The notes beneath the pieces are model-generated. The model was not told the origin of the DNA and did no database searches. It saw only the letters and a program-made list of their open reading frames with translations. From NCBI RefSeq assembly GCF_003044185.1, contig NZ_PYYB01000001.1, positions 2,898,165 to 2,962,164 of the forward strand: a stretch of DNA of 64,000 bases, in the 5' to 3' direction. Numbering within the stretch: the stretch's first letter is position 1; every line of letters begins with the position of its first letter. A program made the translations under genes and the position numbers. This DNA comes from Paraconexibacter algicola. Its GTDB lineage: Bacteria > Actinomycetota > Thermoleophilia > Solirubrobacterales > Solirubrobacteraceae. Positions 10,348-18,832 of this stretch are shown one piece after another.

Positions 10348-10719
10348 GTGACGACGGCCGCCGCCCTGCGCTCCGCCTGCCTCGCCCTGCCCGGTGCGCA
10401 GGAGACGTTCCCGTTCGGCCCGCAGACCATGGTCTTCAAGGTCGGCGGCAAGATGTTCGCGCTCGTCCCGCAGGACGGGACGCCACCGACGATGAGCGTC
10501 AAGTGCGATCCCGACCTCGCCGCGCAGCTGCGCGAGACCCACGAGCAGGTCCGGCCCGGCTACCACCTCGACAAGCGCCACTGGAACACCGTCGTCTGCG
10601 ACGGGACGCTCCCGGACCGCTTCCTGCGCGAGCTGCTCGAGGACTCCTACGACCTCGTCGTCGCGAAGCTCCCCAAGCGCGTGCAGCGCGAGCTCGACTG
10701 GCCCGGGCTCGCGGGCTGA
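10348..10719 (+). CDS. MmcQ/YjbR family DNA-binding-like protein
   Basis: A 123-aa protein with the YjbR/CyaY-like fold. Motifs are LPGAQETFPFGPQTMVFKVGGKMFAL near residues 12-38 and a C-terminal GYHLDKRHWNTV followed by LLEDSYDLVVAKLPK. This layout is typical of the MmcQ/YjbR family, whose members are described as DNA-binding-like but lack a firm biochemical role. The GTG start is supported by the -10 8 nt upstream, with no room for an earlier start. It shares direction with its neighbours, but each appears to have its own promoter. Confidence 0.8.
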   Translation: MTTAAALRSACLALPGAQETFPFGPQTMVFKVGGKMFALVPQDGTPPTMSVKCDPDLAAQLRETHEQVRPGYHLDKRHWNTVVCDGTLPDRFLRELLEDSYDLVVAKLPKRVQRELDWPGLAG

Positions 10720-10742
10720 GCGGCCCCGGCACCCGGCGCGGG

Positions 10743-10748
10743 TAGCCT
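10743..10748 (+). promoter_or_regulatory. -10 hexamer TAGCCT, leaderless start
   Basis: TAGCCT ends 7 nt before the GTG at 10756. Confidence 0.45.
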
Positions 10749-10755
10749 GCGGGAC

Positions 10756-11940
10756 GTGACCGACGATCGTCAGCTCCAGGCCGTCCGCGCGCTGCTCACC
10801 GCCGCGCGGACCATCGGCCGCGGGACCACCTCGATGCGGGTCGTGCTCGGCCAGGCCCACGGCCTCCTCGCACCAGAGCTGCTGCCGCCCGCGGTGCGCG
10901 CGGAGCTCTGGGCCGAGCTGCAGGAGGCCGCCGACGCCGTGGCGCCGCTGCCCTACAAGGAGGTCGAGAAGCTCCTGCGCGACGCCTGGGGCGGGAAGGT
11001 CACCGACGAGCTCGACCGCCTCGACGAGACGCCCGCGACGGTCGGTCCCGCCACCCAGACCCACCTCGGGGAGCGCGACGGCGAGCCCGTCGCCGTGACC
11101 GTGCTGCGCCCCGGCCTGACCGGGATCGTCCGCGCCGACCTCGCGCTCGCCGACCAGCTCGTCGGGCAGGCCCGCTCCGTGTTCCCCGCCGTCGACGTCC
11201 CCGCGATCGTCGGCGAGGTCCGCGAGCGCGTCATGGACGACCTCGACCTGGAGTCCGTCGCCTCCCAGCAGCGCGGCCTGCACCGTGCGCTGCGCCGCCA
11301 CGACGACCTCGGCGTCGCCGCGCCCGTCACCGAGCTCTCGCACCCCGGGGTCCTCGTGCGCGCGCACGTCCCGGGCACCCCGATCCTCGAGACCACCGGG
11401 GCCGACCGCGCCCGCGCCGCCGAGCTGCTCGTCCGGCTGGCGGGGGGCGCCGTGCGCCACGGGACGGTCGCCGCCGACCTGCGGCCCGAGACGCTCGTGC
11501 TCGACCGGTCCGGGCGGCTCGTGCTGCTCGAGGCCGGTGCGGTCGCCCGCATCGACGGGGACCGCGCCGACCACGTGCTCGCCGGGCTCGACGCGCTCGC
11601 CGCCGGGGACGACGCCGCCGGCGCCCGCGCGCTCCAGGCGCTCGGCGCCCTGCCCGCCGAGCACGCCGCGACCGCGGTCGCGCTCGGCCGCGAGCTGCTC
11701 GGCCCGCTCCTCGCCGGCGGCCCCGTCACGGTCGACGCGGCCGCCGCGACCGCCGTGCTCGAGCGCCTCGACGACCGGATCGGCGACGCGCTCGCGCTCG
11801 CGCCGCACGCGTCGGTCGCCCCCACGGACCTCTGGCCGCTGCGGATGCTCGGGCAGGCCGCGCTGCTCGTCGTGCGTCTCGGCGTCGAGCTCGACTGGCT
11901 GACGCTCGCGCGCGACGCGGTCCGCGACGGCTGGGACTGA
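10756..11940 (+). CDS. ABC1/UbiB-like protein, probably a pseudokinase
   Basis: A 394-aa protein resembling the ABC1 (UbiB/ADCK) atypical kinase family, judged from GEPVAVTVLRPGL near residue 109-121 (family pattern VAVKVQRPG), the alternating helical N-terminus and the VMDDLDLESVASQQ segment (family E-D-Y/L-E motif). The key ATP-contacting Lys is Thr115. The family HADPHPGN catalytic loop is replaced by RHGTVAADLRPETLVL and the DFG by EAGAVARID. These losses argue against phosphotransfer. ABC1 proteins act in lipid or quinone homeostasis. Alternatively this is a divergent aminoglycoside phosphotransferase-like fold. It has its own -10 and is convergent with the GH31 gene. Confidence 0.6.
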   Translation: MTDDRQLQAVRALLTAARTIGRGTTSMRVVLGQAHGLLAPELLPPAVRAELWAELQEAADAVAPLPYKEVEKLLRDAWGGKVTDELDRLDETPATVGPATQTHLGERDGEPVAVTVLRPGLTGIVRADLALADQLVGQARSVFPAVDVPAIVGEVRERVMDDLDLESVASQQRGLHRALRRHDDLGVAAPVTELSHPGVLVRAHVPGTPILETTGADRARAAELLVRLAGGAVRHGTVAADLRPETLVLDRSGRLVLLEAGAVARIDGDRADHVLAGLDALAAGDDAAGARALQALGALPAEHAATAVALGRELLGPLLAGGPVTVDAAAATAVLERLDDRIGDALALAPHASVAPTDLWPLRMLGQAALLVVRLGVELDWLTLARDAVRDGWD

Positions 11941-11951
11941 CCCCCGCGCGC

Positions 11952-14213
11952 TCAGCGCTGCGCGGTGCGCACGTCGCGGTCGGGCGGCAGCGTCCAGCCG
12001 TCGCGCGCCGACCAGCGCACCGGGCTGCCGTCCGGCAGGTGCGCCAGCGCGCGCCCGCAGCGCGGCGTGCCCCACAGGGTGGCGACGTGGGGCCGGTCGG
12101 CGTCCGCCGCGTCGCCGAGCCCGCGCGCCACGTGCTCGGCGGGATGCGTGACGACGACGTGCCCGTCGCGCACCCACACCGGGATCGTGTCGAGCGGGGC
12201 CGGGACCACGTGCTCGCGCCCGCCCTTCACCCGCTGTCCGGACCACGTCTCGATCCAGCGCCCGGGCGGCAGCACCACCTCGCGCTCGCGCGCGCCGTCC
12301 TCGAGCACCGGCGCGACCCACAGCGACGGGCCGAGCCCGAACGCGTCGGCGACGGTCCACGCGTCCGCGAAGCCGGGAGCGAGCAGCGACAGCGGCCGCA
12401 CGATCGGCAGGCCGGTACGGGCCGCCGTCCGCGCCGCCGCGCGCAGGTACGGGACGAGCATCTCGTGCAGCAGCACGCAGCCGCGGTAGCGCTCGAGCGT
12501 CGCGGCGTCGTAGCTCCAGGGCTCCTGCTGCAGCCGTCCGTGGGCCTGCATGAGCGGCGTGAACGCCCCGAGCTGCGCCCAGCGCAGCAGCAGCTCCGGC
12601 GGGCAGCGGTCGATCCCCTTGTGGCCGAGGTAGCCGCCGACGTCGTGCGACCAGTTCGAGAAGCCGGAGTGCGCGGCGCTGATCGTCGCGGCGACGAGCG
12701 CCTGCAACGACCAGAAGTCCGACGCCTGGTCGCCGCCCCAGAGGATGCCGTGGGCCTGCTGGCCGCTCCAGCCGCTGCGGCCGAACAGGACGCCCTCGCC
12801 GGGGTGGACCTCGTCCAGCGCGCGCTGCATGCACGCCCGGTACAGCTCGCCCCAGCGCCACGCGGTCGTCGCCCCGGTGCTGCCGTCGGCGAAGCGCACC
12901 TCGTCCTCGAGGTAGTAGCCCTCGCCGTCGTCGGCCTTGATGCCGGCGACGCCCATCCGCAGGACCCGCTGCGCCTGCTCGCGCCACCACCGCTCCGCCT
13001 CCGCGGAGGTGAAGTCGACCGGGGAGCCGGTGCCCATCCACCACTGCCGCACCAGCGGGCGGCCGTCGGCCTCGCGCACGAAGTGCCCGTCGCGCGCGCC
13101 TGCCGCGTAGTTGGAGGCGGGCTCGCGGTGCAGGCGCCGGGAGGCCGGGTCGGGCGGGATCTGGCCGTCGCGCGAGTCCACGTTCGTCCACGGGGTCACC
13201 CAGACGACCGTCCGCACGCCCTGCGCGCGCAGCGTCTGCACCATGCCCGCGAAGTCCGGGAACTGGTGCGGGTTGGGGATCCAGGTGTTGTAGTTCGTCT
13301 CCCACGGGGAGTCGAGGACGACCGCGTCGAGCGGGATGCCGTGCCAGGCGCAGCCGCGCGCGTCCTGCAGCACCTGGTCCTGGTGCTCGTGGACGTCGCG
13401 GGACTTCCAGAAGCCGTACGCCCACGCGGGCAGCAGGCCGGGGAGGCCGGTGCGGCGCAGCTCCGCGCGCAGCCGTGCGGCCGGTCCCGGCCCGGTGAAC
13501 ACGTGCGCGCGAAGCGGGCCCGAGCGCGCGCGGACGCTGACGATCGTCGTGTCGCGCCGGGCCCCGAGCTCGAAGCGGGTGCCGTTGCCGTGGGTGTCGA
13601 GGGCCACCGCGTACCCGCGGCTGGACTGCAGGAACGGCACGGGCGCGTAGTCGCCCTGCGGAATGCCGCCGAGCTCGAGCATCTCCGGCGGGCAGTCCGG
13701 ACCGGTGTACCAGCGGTCGGCGCCGAGCTGGATCCGGCGGCCGCGATGGTCGACGTCGTGCCCGTGGCGGGCGCCGAGGCCGGCGAAGTGCTCGCCGGTG
13801 CGCGTGTCCCACTCCAGCGCCACGCGCAGCGGGTCGCCGTCGGCGTGGGCCTCGAGGAGCACCTCCTCGTCGGCGGGCAGCGTGATCCGCAGCGTCGCGC
13901 TGCGGCCGCCCTGGAGCGTCAGTCCCAGCAGGACGCCGTCCGCGGTCTCCTCGCGCAGCGCGAACGCGACGGTGCGCTCGGGGAAGCCGGTGCGCTCGTC
14001 CGGGATCACGCCCTCGGTGTGGCGCACGAAGCGGTCGGCGACGGTCCCCGTGCACGCCCAGACGTGCAGGCCGCGCAGCAGCCGGTGCCCGTCGCGGCGC
14101 AGGTGGATGCGGAACGGTCGGTCCTTGATCTCGAGCCGCAGGTGCGCGCGGGTGAGCACGAGGGCATCGCGCTCCGCGTCGATGCGGACCGCGCCGGGGG
14201 ACGTCGTGGCCAT
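11952..14213 (-). CDS. Glycoside hydrolase family 31 (alpha-glucosidase/alpha-xylosidase type)
   Basis: A 753-aa GH31 enzyme without a signal peptide, so probably cytoplasmic. The N-terminal beta-sandwich spans about residues 15-245. The catalytic barrel carries the nucleophile in GIKADDGE (Asp428, aligned to the KTDFGE Asp of YicI-type enzymes) and the acid/base in LWGGD (Asp495). LDSPWETNYNTW near 300-311 forms part of the active site. A C-terminal beta domain closes the chain with DTIPVWVRDGH near 685. GH31 enzymes release alpha-linked glucose, xylose or galactose, or cleave sulfoquinovosides; specificity cannot be assigned. Three PHO-box-like repeats end 20 bp before the ATG, suggesting expression under phosphate starvation. 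Confidence 0.88.
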   Translation of the reverse strand: MATTSPGAVRIDAERDALVLTRAHLRLEIKDRPFRIHLRRDGHRLLRGLHVWACTGTVADRFVRHTEGVIPDERTGFPERTVAFALREETADGVLLGLTLQGGRSATLRITLPADEEVLLEAHADGDPLRVALEWDTRTGEHFAGLGARHGHDVDHRGRRIQLGADRWYTGPDCPPEMLELGGIPQGDYAPVPFLQSSRGYAVALDTHGNGTRFELGARRDTTIVSVRARSGPLRAHVFTGPGPAARLRAELRRTGLPGLLPAWAYGFWKSRDVHEHQDQVLQDARGCAWHGIPLDAVVLDSPWETNYNTWIPNPHQFPDFAGMVQTLRAQGVRTVVWVTPWTNVDSRDGQIPPDPASRRLHREPASNYAAGARDGHFVREADGRPLVRQWWMGTGSPVDFTSAEAERWWREQAQRVLRMGVAGIKADDGEGYYLEDEVRFADGSTGATTAWRWGELYRACMQRALDEVHPGEGVLFGRSGWSGQQAHGILWGGDQASDFWSLQALVAATISAAHSGFSNWSHDVGGYLGHKGIDRCPPELLLRWAQLGAFTPLMQAHGRLQQEPWSYDAATLERYRGCVLLHEMLVPYLRAAARTAARTGLPIVRPLSLLAPGFADAWTVADAFGLGPSLWVAPVLEDGAREREVVLPPGRWIETWSGQRVKGGREHVVPAPLDTIPVWVRDGHVVVTHPAEHVARGLGDAADADRPHVATLWGTPRCGRALAHLPDGSPVRWSARDGWTLPPDRDVRTAQR

Positions 14214-14232
14214 CGCGCGACACGTTCACGGT

Positions 14233-14265
14233 CGCGCGTGACGATCCCGTGACGATCGGGTGAAC
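14233..14265 (-). promoter_or_regulatory. PHO-box-like array, three 11-bp direct repeats
   Basis: On the minus strand, GTTCACCCGAT, CGTCACGGGAT and CGTCACGCGCG follow without gaps, ending 20 bp before the GH31 start at 14213 and just past the stop of the WYL gene at 14271. Confidence 0.6.
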
Positions 14266-14270
14266 GGCCG

Positions 14271-15245
14271 TCAGGCGGCGTCGGGGGCGCGCGCGTTGCG
14301 GGCGGCGCGCTGCGCCAGGGCGGCGAGCTCGTCGCGCAGCTCCTGCGGCTCGCGGACGGTGAACGGCACGTCCATGACGCACAGCCAGGCGGCGATCTCG
14401 CGGTAGGACGTGCCGCTGGTGTGCAGCAGGCAGTGGTCGTCGTCGAGCGCCTCGAGCTCGCCCGCGTAGGGGCTCACGCGCGGGCGCAGCTGCTCGAGCG
14501 ACCCGTCGAGCACGAGCGTGCCCGTGACCCGCCGGTAGAGCGTGCCGATGCCCTGCTGGACGTAGGCGGCGAGGTCGCGCGCGGGGGCGGGGCGCGGCGC
14601 GCACCGCCGGCCCGGGACGGGCGTGCGCTGGATCCGGTCGACGCGGAAGGTGCGCCAGTCCTCGCGCGCGCAGTCCCACGCCACGAGGTACCAGCGCCGT
14701 CCCGCCGAGACGAGCCGGTGGGGCTCGACGAGGCGGTCCATCGTCTCGCCGTCGCCGCGCCGGTACTCCAGGCGCAGCTGGGTGTGGTCGCGGCAGGCGG
14801 TGGCGATCGCCATGAGGACCTCGGCCGCGACGGGCGTCGTGAAGCGGTCGCCCATCGGGACGGTGTACGACTGGAGCACGTTGACGCGGCGGCGCAGATG
14901 GCCGGGCAGCACCTGCTCGAGCTTGACGAGCGCGCGCATCGAGGTCTCGGCGATCCCCTCGACGGAGCCGGAGGTCGCGGCGGTGCGCAGCCCGACGGCG
15001 ATCGCGACGGCCTCGTCGTCGTCGAGCAGCAGCGGCGGCAGGTCGGCCCCGGGCTGCAGCTGGTACCCGCCGGCGGCGCCGCGCGTGGCGGTCACGCGGT
15101 AGCCGAGCTCGCGCAGCCGCTCGACGTCGCGGCGGATCGTGCGGTGGCTCACCTCGAGCCGGTCGGCGAGCTCGGAGCCGGGCCACTCGCGACGGGTCTG
15201 GAGCAGCGAGAGGAGGGAGAGCAGCCGGGCGGAGGTCTCGATCAC
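14271..15245 (-). CDS. WYL-domain transcriptional regulator (DeoR-type HTH)
   Basis: A 324-aa regulator. An N-terminal HTH spans residues about 5-60 (SELADRLEVSHRTIRRDVERL). An AAGGYQLQPG linker follows, and a WYL domain spans about 140-230 with EPHRLVSAGRRWYLVAWDCAREDWRTFRVDRI. A WCX-type C-terminal region ends the protein. WYL proteins sense small ligands or nucleic acids and regulate neighbouring or global targets. The GTG at 15245 begins VIETSARLL, the usual N-terminus; no better start is visible. The gap to the downstream GH31 gene is 57 bp and contains a PHO-box-like array, so the two can be controlled separately. Its target is unknown. Confidence 0.88.
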   Translation of the reverse strand: MIETSARLLSLLSLLQTRREWPGSELADRLEVSHRTIRRDVERLRELGYRVTATRGAAGGYQLQPGADLPPLLLDDDEAVAIAVGLRTAATSGSVEGIAETSMRALVKLEQVLPGHLRRRVNVLQSYTVPMGDRFTTPVAAEVLMAIATACRDHTQLRLEYRRGDGETMDRLVEPHRLVSAGRRWYLVAWDCAREDWRTFRVDRIQRTPVPGRRCAPRPAPARDLAAYVQQGIGTLYRRVTGTLVLDGSLEQLRPRVSPYAGELEALDDDHCLLHTSGTSYREIAAWLCVMDVPFTVREPQELRDELAALAQRAARNARAPDAA

Positions 15246-15349
15246 ACCACCCAGGATGACCGGGAAGGCGGTCAGGACCTGTCCTCGTTCGCCCGCCGGA
15301 CGCCTCCGCGGAGACGCATTTCGAGCGGCTGCCCGCCATGTTGGCGCGT

Positions 15350-16573
15350 TCAGGGGAGCTCGACCGAGAACGGGCCGCTCGTGGTCGCGTCCACACCCGC
15401 GGCGACGTCGGGGCAGACGGACAGCCGCAGGCGCAACGTCACGGCGGCGGGGGCGGGGACCGCGAGCGGGATCGCGATCGTGCCCGCGCCGCGGTCCAGC
15501 GGCCCCTCCGCGAGCCCCAGCGGCGTGGTCGACCCCGCGTCGGACAGGACGACGACCTGCACGCCGCAGGCCGGTGCGCGCGGGTCCTCGCCGGGAGCGA
15601 ACCGCAGCGTGAGGGTGCGGCGGTCGGCGCTCGTCGTGCGTTCGCGCAGGTCGGCGATGCCGCGCACGCGCTCGCAGTCGGCGTGCAGGAGGTCCCCGAC
15701 CGCCGGGCCGTCCACGGTGTCGGCGCCGGGACCGCAGCCGAGGGCGCTCGTCGCGGTGCGGGGTGCCCCGGGGTCGGCGAGCGTCAGGGCGACGCGGTCG
15801 TCGCCGGGACCCGCGTCGACGCGGGCGCCGGCGGCGGGGCCGCGGACGAGGTCGTCCCCGGCGCCGGCCCGGACCGTGTCGCGTCCCGGGCCGGGGGAGA
15901 GGACGTCGTCGCCGGGGGTGCCGGTGAGCCGGTCGGCGCCCGGTCCACCGTCGAGTCGCGGACCGTGCAGGCGGTCGTCGCCCGCGCCCCCGTGCAGGCC
16001 CGCGCCCGTGGCGGCCGCGCACGCGGGGTCGCAGCGCGGGGAGCGGTCGGCCAGCACGTCGGCGCCCGGGCCGCCGTCGACGGCGCGGACGGCCAGGCCC
16101 GCGGCGGCGGTGACCGTGAGGGCGTCGTCGCCCCCCAGCAACGCCGCGCGCAGCCGCGACGCCGCCGGGCACGACACGCCGCGCGCGCGGTGACCCGCGG
16201 CGCCGGAGACCGCCCGGCAGCCGTCGCCCGCCGCGAGCCGCCCGCGCGTGGCGGTGACGCGCAGCCGTCCGCCGTGGCGGGTGACCGTCACGGCGTCGCG
16301 GCCGGCCGTCCCGAGGATGCGCAGCTCCCGTCGGCGGACGGCGGCGCCCGGCGCGTCCCCCGCCCCGGCAGGGACGACGACCAGCCGCACGCGCGCGGCG
16401 GGCGCCGGTGCGGCCCGCCGGGCGACGGAGGGGGAGGGCGCGGCGGGGGCGACGACCGGCGACCCCGCCCGCGCGTGCAGCGGGGCGGCGACCGCGTGCG
16501 GGGCGCCCGTCCCGGCCACGAGCCACACGGCCGCCGCGGCGACGGCCCGGGCGAGCGGACGCGGGTGGCGCAC
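15350..16573 (-). CDS. Secreted RTX-like calcium-binding repeat protein
   Basis: A 407-aa exported protein. Residues about 1-32 are a signal peptide with basic start and a hydrophobic core ending AVAAP. The middle (about 160-275) holds RTX-type nonapeptide repeats of the GGxGxDxLx kind, e.g. DGGPGADVL, HGGAGDDRL, DGGPGADRL and RAGAGDDLV, which bind Ca2+ in parallel beta-rolls after export. Several Cys pairs flank the roll. The C-terminal 90 residues are a beta-rich, Pro/Val-rich domain ending FSVELP. No type I secretion genes are nearby, so Sec export is assumed. Function is unknown; adhesion or wall association is possible. It starts 11 bp after the TetR stop and may be co-transcribed with the TetR/MFS pair. 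Confidence 0.75.
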   Translation of the reverse strand: MRHPRPLARAVAAAAVWLVAGTGAPHAVAAPLHARAGSPVVAPAAPSPSVARRAAPAPAARVRLVVVPAGAGDAPGAAVRRRELRILGTAGRDAVTVTRHGGRLRVTATRGRLAAGDGCRAVSGAAGHRARGVSCPAASRLRAALLGGDDALTVTAAAGLAVRAVDGGPGADVLADRSPRCDPACAAATGAGLHGGAGDDRLHGPRLDGGPGADRLTGTPGDDVLSPGPGRDTVRAGAGDDLVRGPAAGARVDAGPGDDRVALTLADPGAPRTATSALGCGPGADTVDGPAVGDLLHADCERVRGIADLRERTTSADRRTLTLRFAPGEDPRAPACGVQVVVLSDAGSTTPLGLAEGPLDRGAGTIAIPLAVPAPAAVTLRLRLSVCPDVAAGVDATTSGPFSVELP

Positions 16574-16584
16574 CGGCCGGGCGG

Positions 16585-17160
16585 TTACCGCGCGCGGACG
16601 GCGTCGGCGAGCAGGTCGGCGTGCCGCAGCCAGACGGCGACGTCGCGCTCGCCGCGCTCGGTGAGCGCGAGCGTCAGGCCGCGGAAGAGCGTCGCGATCT
16701 CCTCGTGGGCGACGTCGGCGCGCACCGAGCCGTCCGCCTGTGCGCGGGCGAGCAGCCGCCGGCCCGCGGCGGTCGACTCGGCCTTCGCGGCGACGAGCTC
16801 GGGGTCGTCGCAGTCGCTGATCAGCCCGTGGGTGAGCAGGCCGCGCGCGCGGCTGCCCGCCGCGGCGCGCAGGACCTCCCGCAGCGCGGTCCAGCCGTCG
16901 ACCGACGCGTCGGCCGACCACTCGTCGGTCATCGTCGCCATCCACCGCAGCCGCTCGGCGGCGACCGCGGCGACGAGGTGCTCCTTCGTCGGGAAGCTCC
17001 GGTAGACCGTCGCCTTGCCGACCCCGGCGCGCGCGGCGATCGCGTCGACGCCGACGTCCGGGCCCTCGCGCGTGAACAGCTCGGTCGCGGCGCGGACGAC
17101 GGCCTCGCGGTTGCGGACCGCGTCGGCGCGCTTGCGGACGGGGGTCGGCGACGTGCTCAT
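16585..17160 (-). CDS. TetR family transcriptional repressor
   Basis: A 191-aa TetR-type regulator. The HTH spans residues about 17-63, with FTREGPDVGVDAIAARAGVGKATVYRSFPTK as the recognition region. The C-terminal helical ligand-binding domain ends LLADAVRAR. The ATG overlaps the stop of the upstream efflux gene by 4 bases (ATGA), so the two are translated from one message and the repressor very likely controls this operon through the palindromes at 18645-18689. The inducing compound is unknown. Confidence 0.9.
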   Translation of the reverse strand: MSTSPTPVRKRADAVRNREAVVRAATELFTREGPDVGVDAIAARAGVGKATVYRSFPTKEHLVAAVAAERLRWMATMTDEWSADASVDGWTALREVLRAAAGSRARGLLTHGLISDCDDPELVAAKAESTAAGRRLLARAQADGSVRADVAHEEIATLFRGLTLALTERGERDVAVWLRHADLLADAVRAR

Positions 17161-18623
17161 GCCCTCGACAGGGTGGCAGGCCGCTCGGCCAGCGGCGCCG
17201 TCGCCGCGAGCTCCTCGGCGAGGCCGACGCCCGCACGGGAGCGCCCGGGCTCCGGGATCACGCACGACACCGCGGTCGCGACGGCCGCCACGCCGCCCAT
17301 GACGAGGAACGCGGTGGTGAACCCCGACTCCTGCGGCACGACCGTCCCGGCGAGCGCGCTGCCGGCGAGGATCGACGCCGCGGCCTGCGAGCCCAGCGAC
17401 GCGCCCGCGGAGCGCACGAGCGCGTTGAAGCCCGTCGCCTCGCCGGTCTGGTCGGGACGGACAGCGGCGACGATGAGGTTGGGCATCGCCGCGAACGCGA
17501 AGCCGATCCCGGTGAACAGGACGCAGCCGAACAGCAGCACCTGCAGCTCGCTGCCGTGCGCGACGCCGAGCAGCACGAGCCCGAGGGTGGAGAGCGCGCC
17601 GCCGATGACGAGCGGCACGCGCGGCCCGACCCGACCGGCGAGGGCACCGGCGAACGGGCCGGTCACCAGCATCGACAGCGATCCGGGGAGCAGCAGCAGG
17701 CCGGCCTGCGTGGCGTCGAGACCGAAGCCGTAGCCGCTGGACTCCGGGCTCTGCGCGAGCTGCGGCACGAGGATGAACGAGCCGAACATGCCGAAGCCGA
17801 CGAGGAACGTCGCGACGTTCGTCATCAGGATCGGCGGGCTGCGCAGCGTCTCGACGTCGGCGAGCGGCTGCGCGGTGCGCGCCTCGACGCGGTACCAGAC
17901 CGCCAGCACGGCGAGCCCGGCGAGCACGAGCGCGACGAGGCGGCTGTCGGTCCAGCCCCAGGTCGTCGCGCGCGAGACGGCGAACAGCGGCAGCACGAGC
18001 CCGACGGAGAGGATCGCGGCGCCGCGCAGGTCCACCTTGCCGGGGCTGCGCACCGGGGACTCGGGGACGAGCAGCTGCGCGCCGACGGCGGAGACGACCG
18101 CGAGCGCGGCGGCGACCCAGAAGATCCAGTGGTAGGAGGCCTGGTCGACGAGCAGGCCGCCGCCGACGATGCCGATGCCGCCGCCGATGCCCGCGATCGA
18201 GGCGATGAGGCCGATGCTCGACGGCACCTTCTCGCGCGGGAACTCGTCGCGGATGATCCCGAAGCAGAGCGGGAACACCCCGCCGGCGACGCCCTGCAGG
18301 ACGCGGCCGGCGACGACGACCTCGAGCGTCGAGCCGAGGGCCGACAGCGCCGATCCGGCGGCGAACGCGACGAGCGAGATCACGAGCAGGCGGCGCTTGC
18401 CGAACATGTCGCCGAGGCGGCCCATGATCGGGGTGAAGACGGCGGCGGTGACGAGGTAGCCGGTGAGCACCCAGGCGACCCCGGCGGCGTCGGTGCCGAA
18501 CTCCTCCTGCAGCGTGGTGAGCGCCGGGATGAGCGTCGACTGGGCGAGCGCGAAGGTCGCGGCGGCCATGCTCAGGACGAGCAGGCTGCGCATGGGCTTG
18601 GGGCGGGGGGCGTGGGGGGACAC
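17157..18623 (-). CDS. MFS multidrug efflux transporter (DHA2-like)
   Basis: A 488-aa integral membrane protein with about 14 hydrophobic segments. MFS signatures include GRLGDMFGKRR near residues 68-78 (loop 2-3 motif A) and GRVLQGVAGGVFPL near 106-119 (helix 4). WVLTGYLVTAAVFTPIMG near 50-67 is typical of EmrB/QacA-type DHA2 proton antiporters. The cytoplasmic C-terminus is short. It is translationally coupled to the TetR gene and divergent from the PHP-GT4 operon; two GGACT-type palindromes lie in the intergenic region. Substrate is unknown; autoregulated drug efflux is the simplest reading. Confidence 0.88.
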   Translation of the reverse strand: MSPHAPRPKPMRSLLVLSMAAATFALAQSTLIPALTTLQEEFGTDAAGVAWVLTGYLVTAAVFTPIMGRLGDMFGKRRLLVISLVAFAAGSALSALGSTLEVVVAGRVLQGVAGGVFPLCFGIIRDEFPREKVPSSIGLIASIAGIGGGIGIVGGGLLVDQASYHWIFWVAAALAVVSAVGAQLLVPESPVRSPGKVDLRGAAILSVGLVLPLFAVSRATTWGWTDSRLVALVLAGLAVLAVWYRVEARTAQPLADVETLRSPPILMTNVATFLVGFGMFGSFILVPQLAQSPESSGYGFGLDATQAGLLLLPGSLSMLVTGPFAGALAGRVGPRVPLVIGGALSTLGLVLLGVAHGSELQVLLFGCVLFTGIGFAFAAMPNLIVAAVRPDQTGEATGFNALVRSAGASLGSQAAASILAGSALAGTVVPQESGFTTAFLVMGGVAAVATAVSCVIPEPGRSRAGVGLAEELAATAPLAERPATLSRA

Positions 18624-18644
18624 GGAGACTCCGAGGGGGGAAGC

Positions 18645-18689
18645 GGACTGCGGAGTCCGGATGTTAACGAGAAGTGGACTCCGGCGTCC
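18645..18689. promoter_or_regulatory. Two GGACT-type palindromes, probable TetR operators
   Basis: GGACTGCGGAGTCC (18645-18658; arms GGACT/AGTCC) and GGACTCCGGCGTCC (18676-18689; arms GGAC/GTCC) have starts 31 bp apart, about three helical turns. They flank a GTTAAC stretch that could contain the efflux operon's -10. Confidence 0.55.
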
Positions 18690-18726
18690 GGTTCCCCGTC
18701 GCGGCGGAACCGTTCGGGCCCGCCGC

Positions 18727-18770
18727 GTTCACCGCCTGGTCACGGGCTGGTGGCAGCCGCTTCACAAACG
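18727..18770 (+). promoter_or_regulatory. PHO-box-like array, four 11-bp repeats
   Basis: Units GTTCACCGCCT, GGTCACGGGCT, GGTGGCAGCCG (weak) and CTTCACAAACG have exact 11-bp spacing, ending 62 bp before the ATG of the PHP-GT4 gene at 18833. Confidence 0.7.
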
Positions 18771-18832
18771 CCCTGCGTAGCCGGAGGAACCTGCGCCCCA
18801 TCACCACCGACCAGATGACAGGAGACGCACCG

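Noticed and set aside
10102..15396. Very long minus-strand open frame crossing several genes
   Set aside because: It spans genes on both strands in a wrong frame with Arg/Pro/Ala-rich composition; real genes are identified in the other frames.
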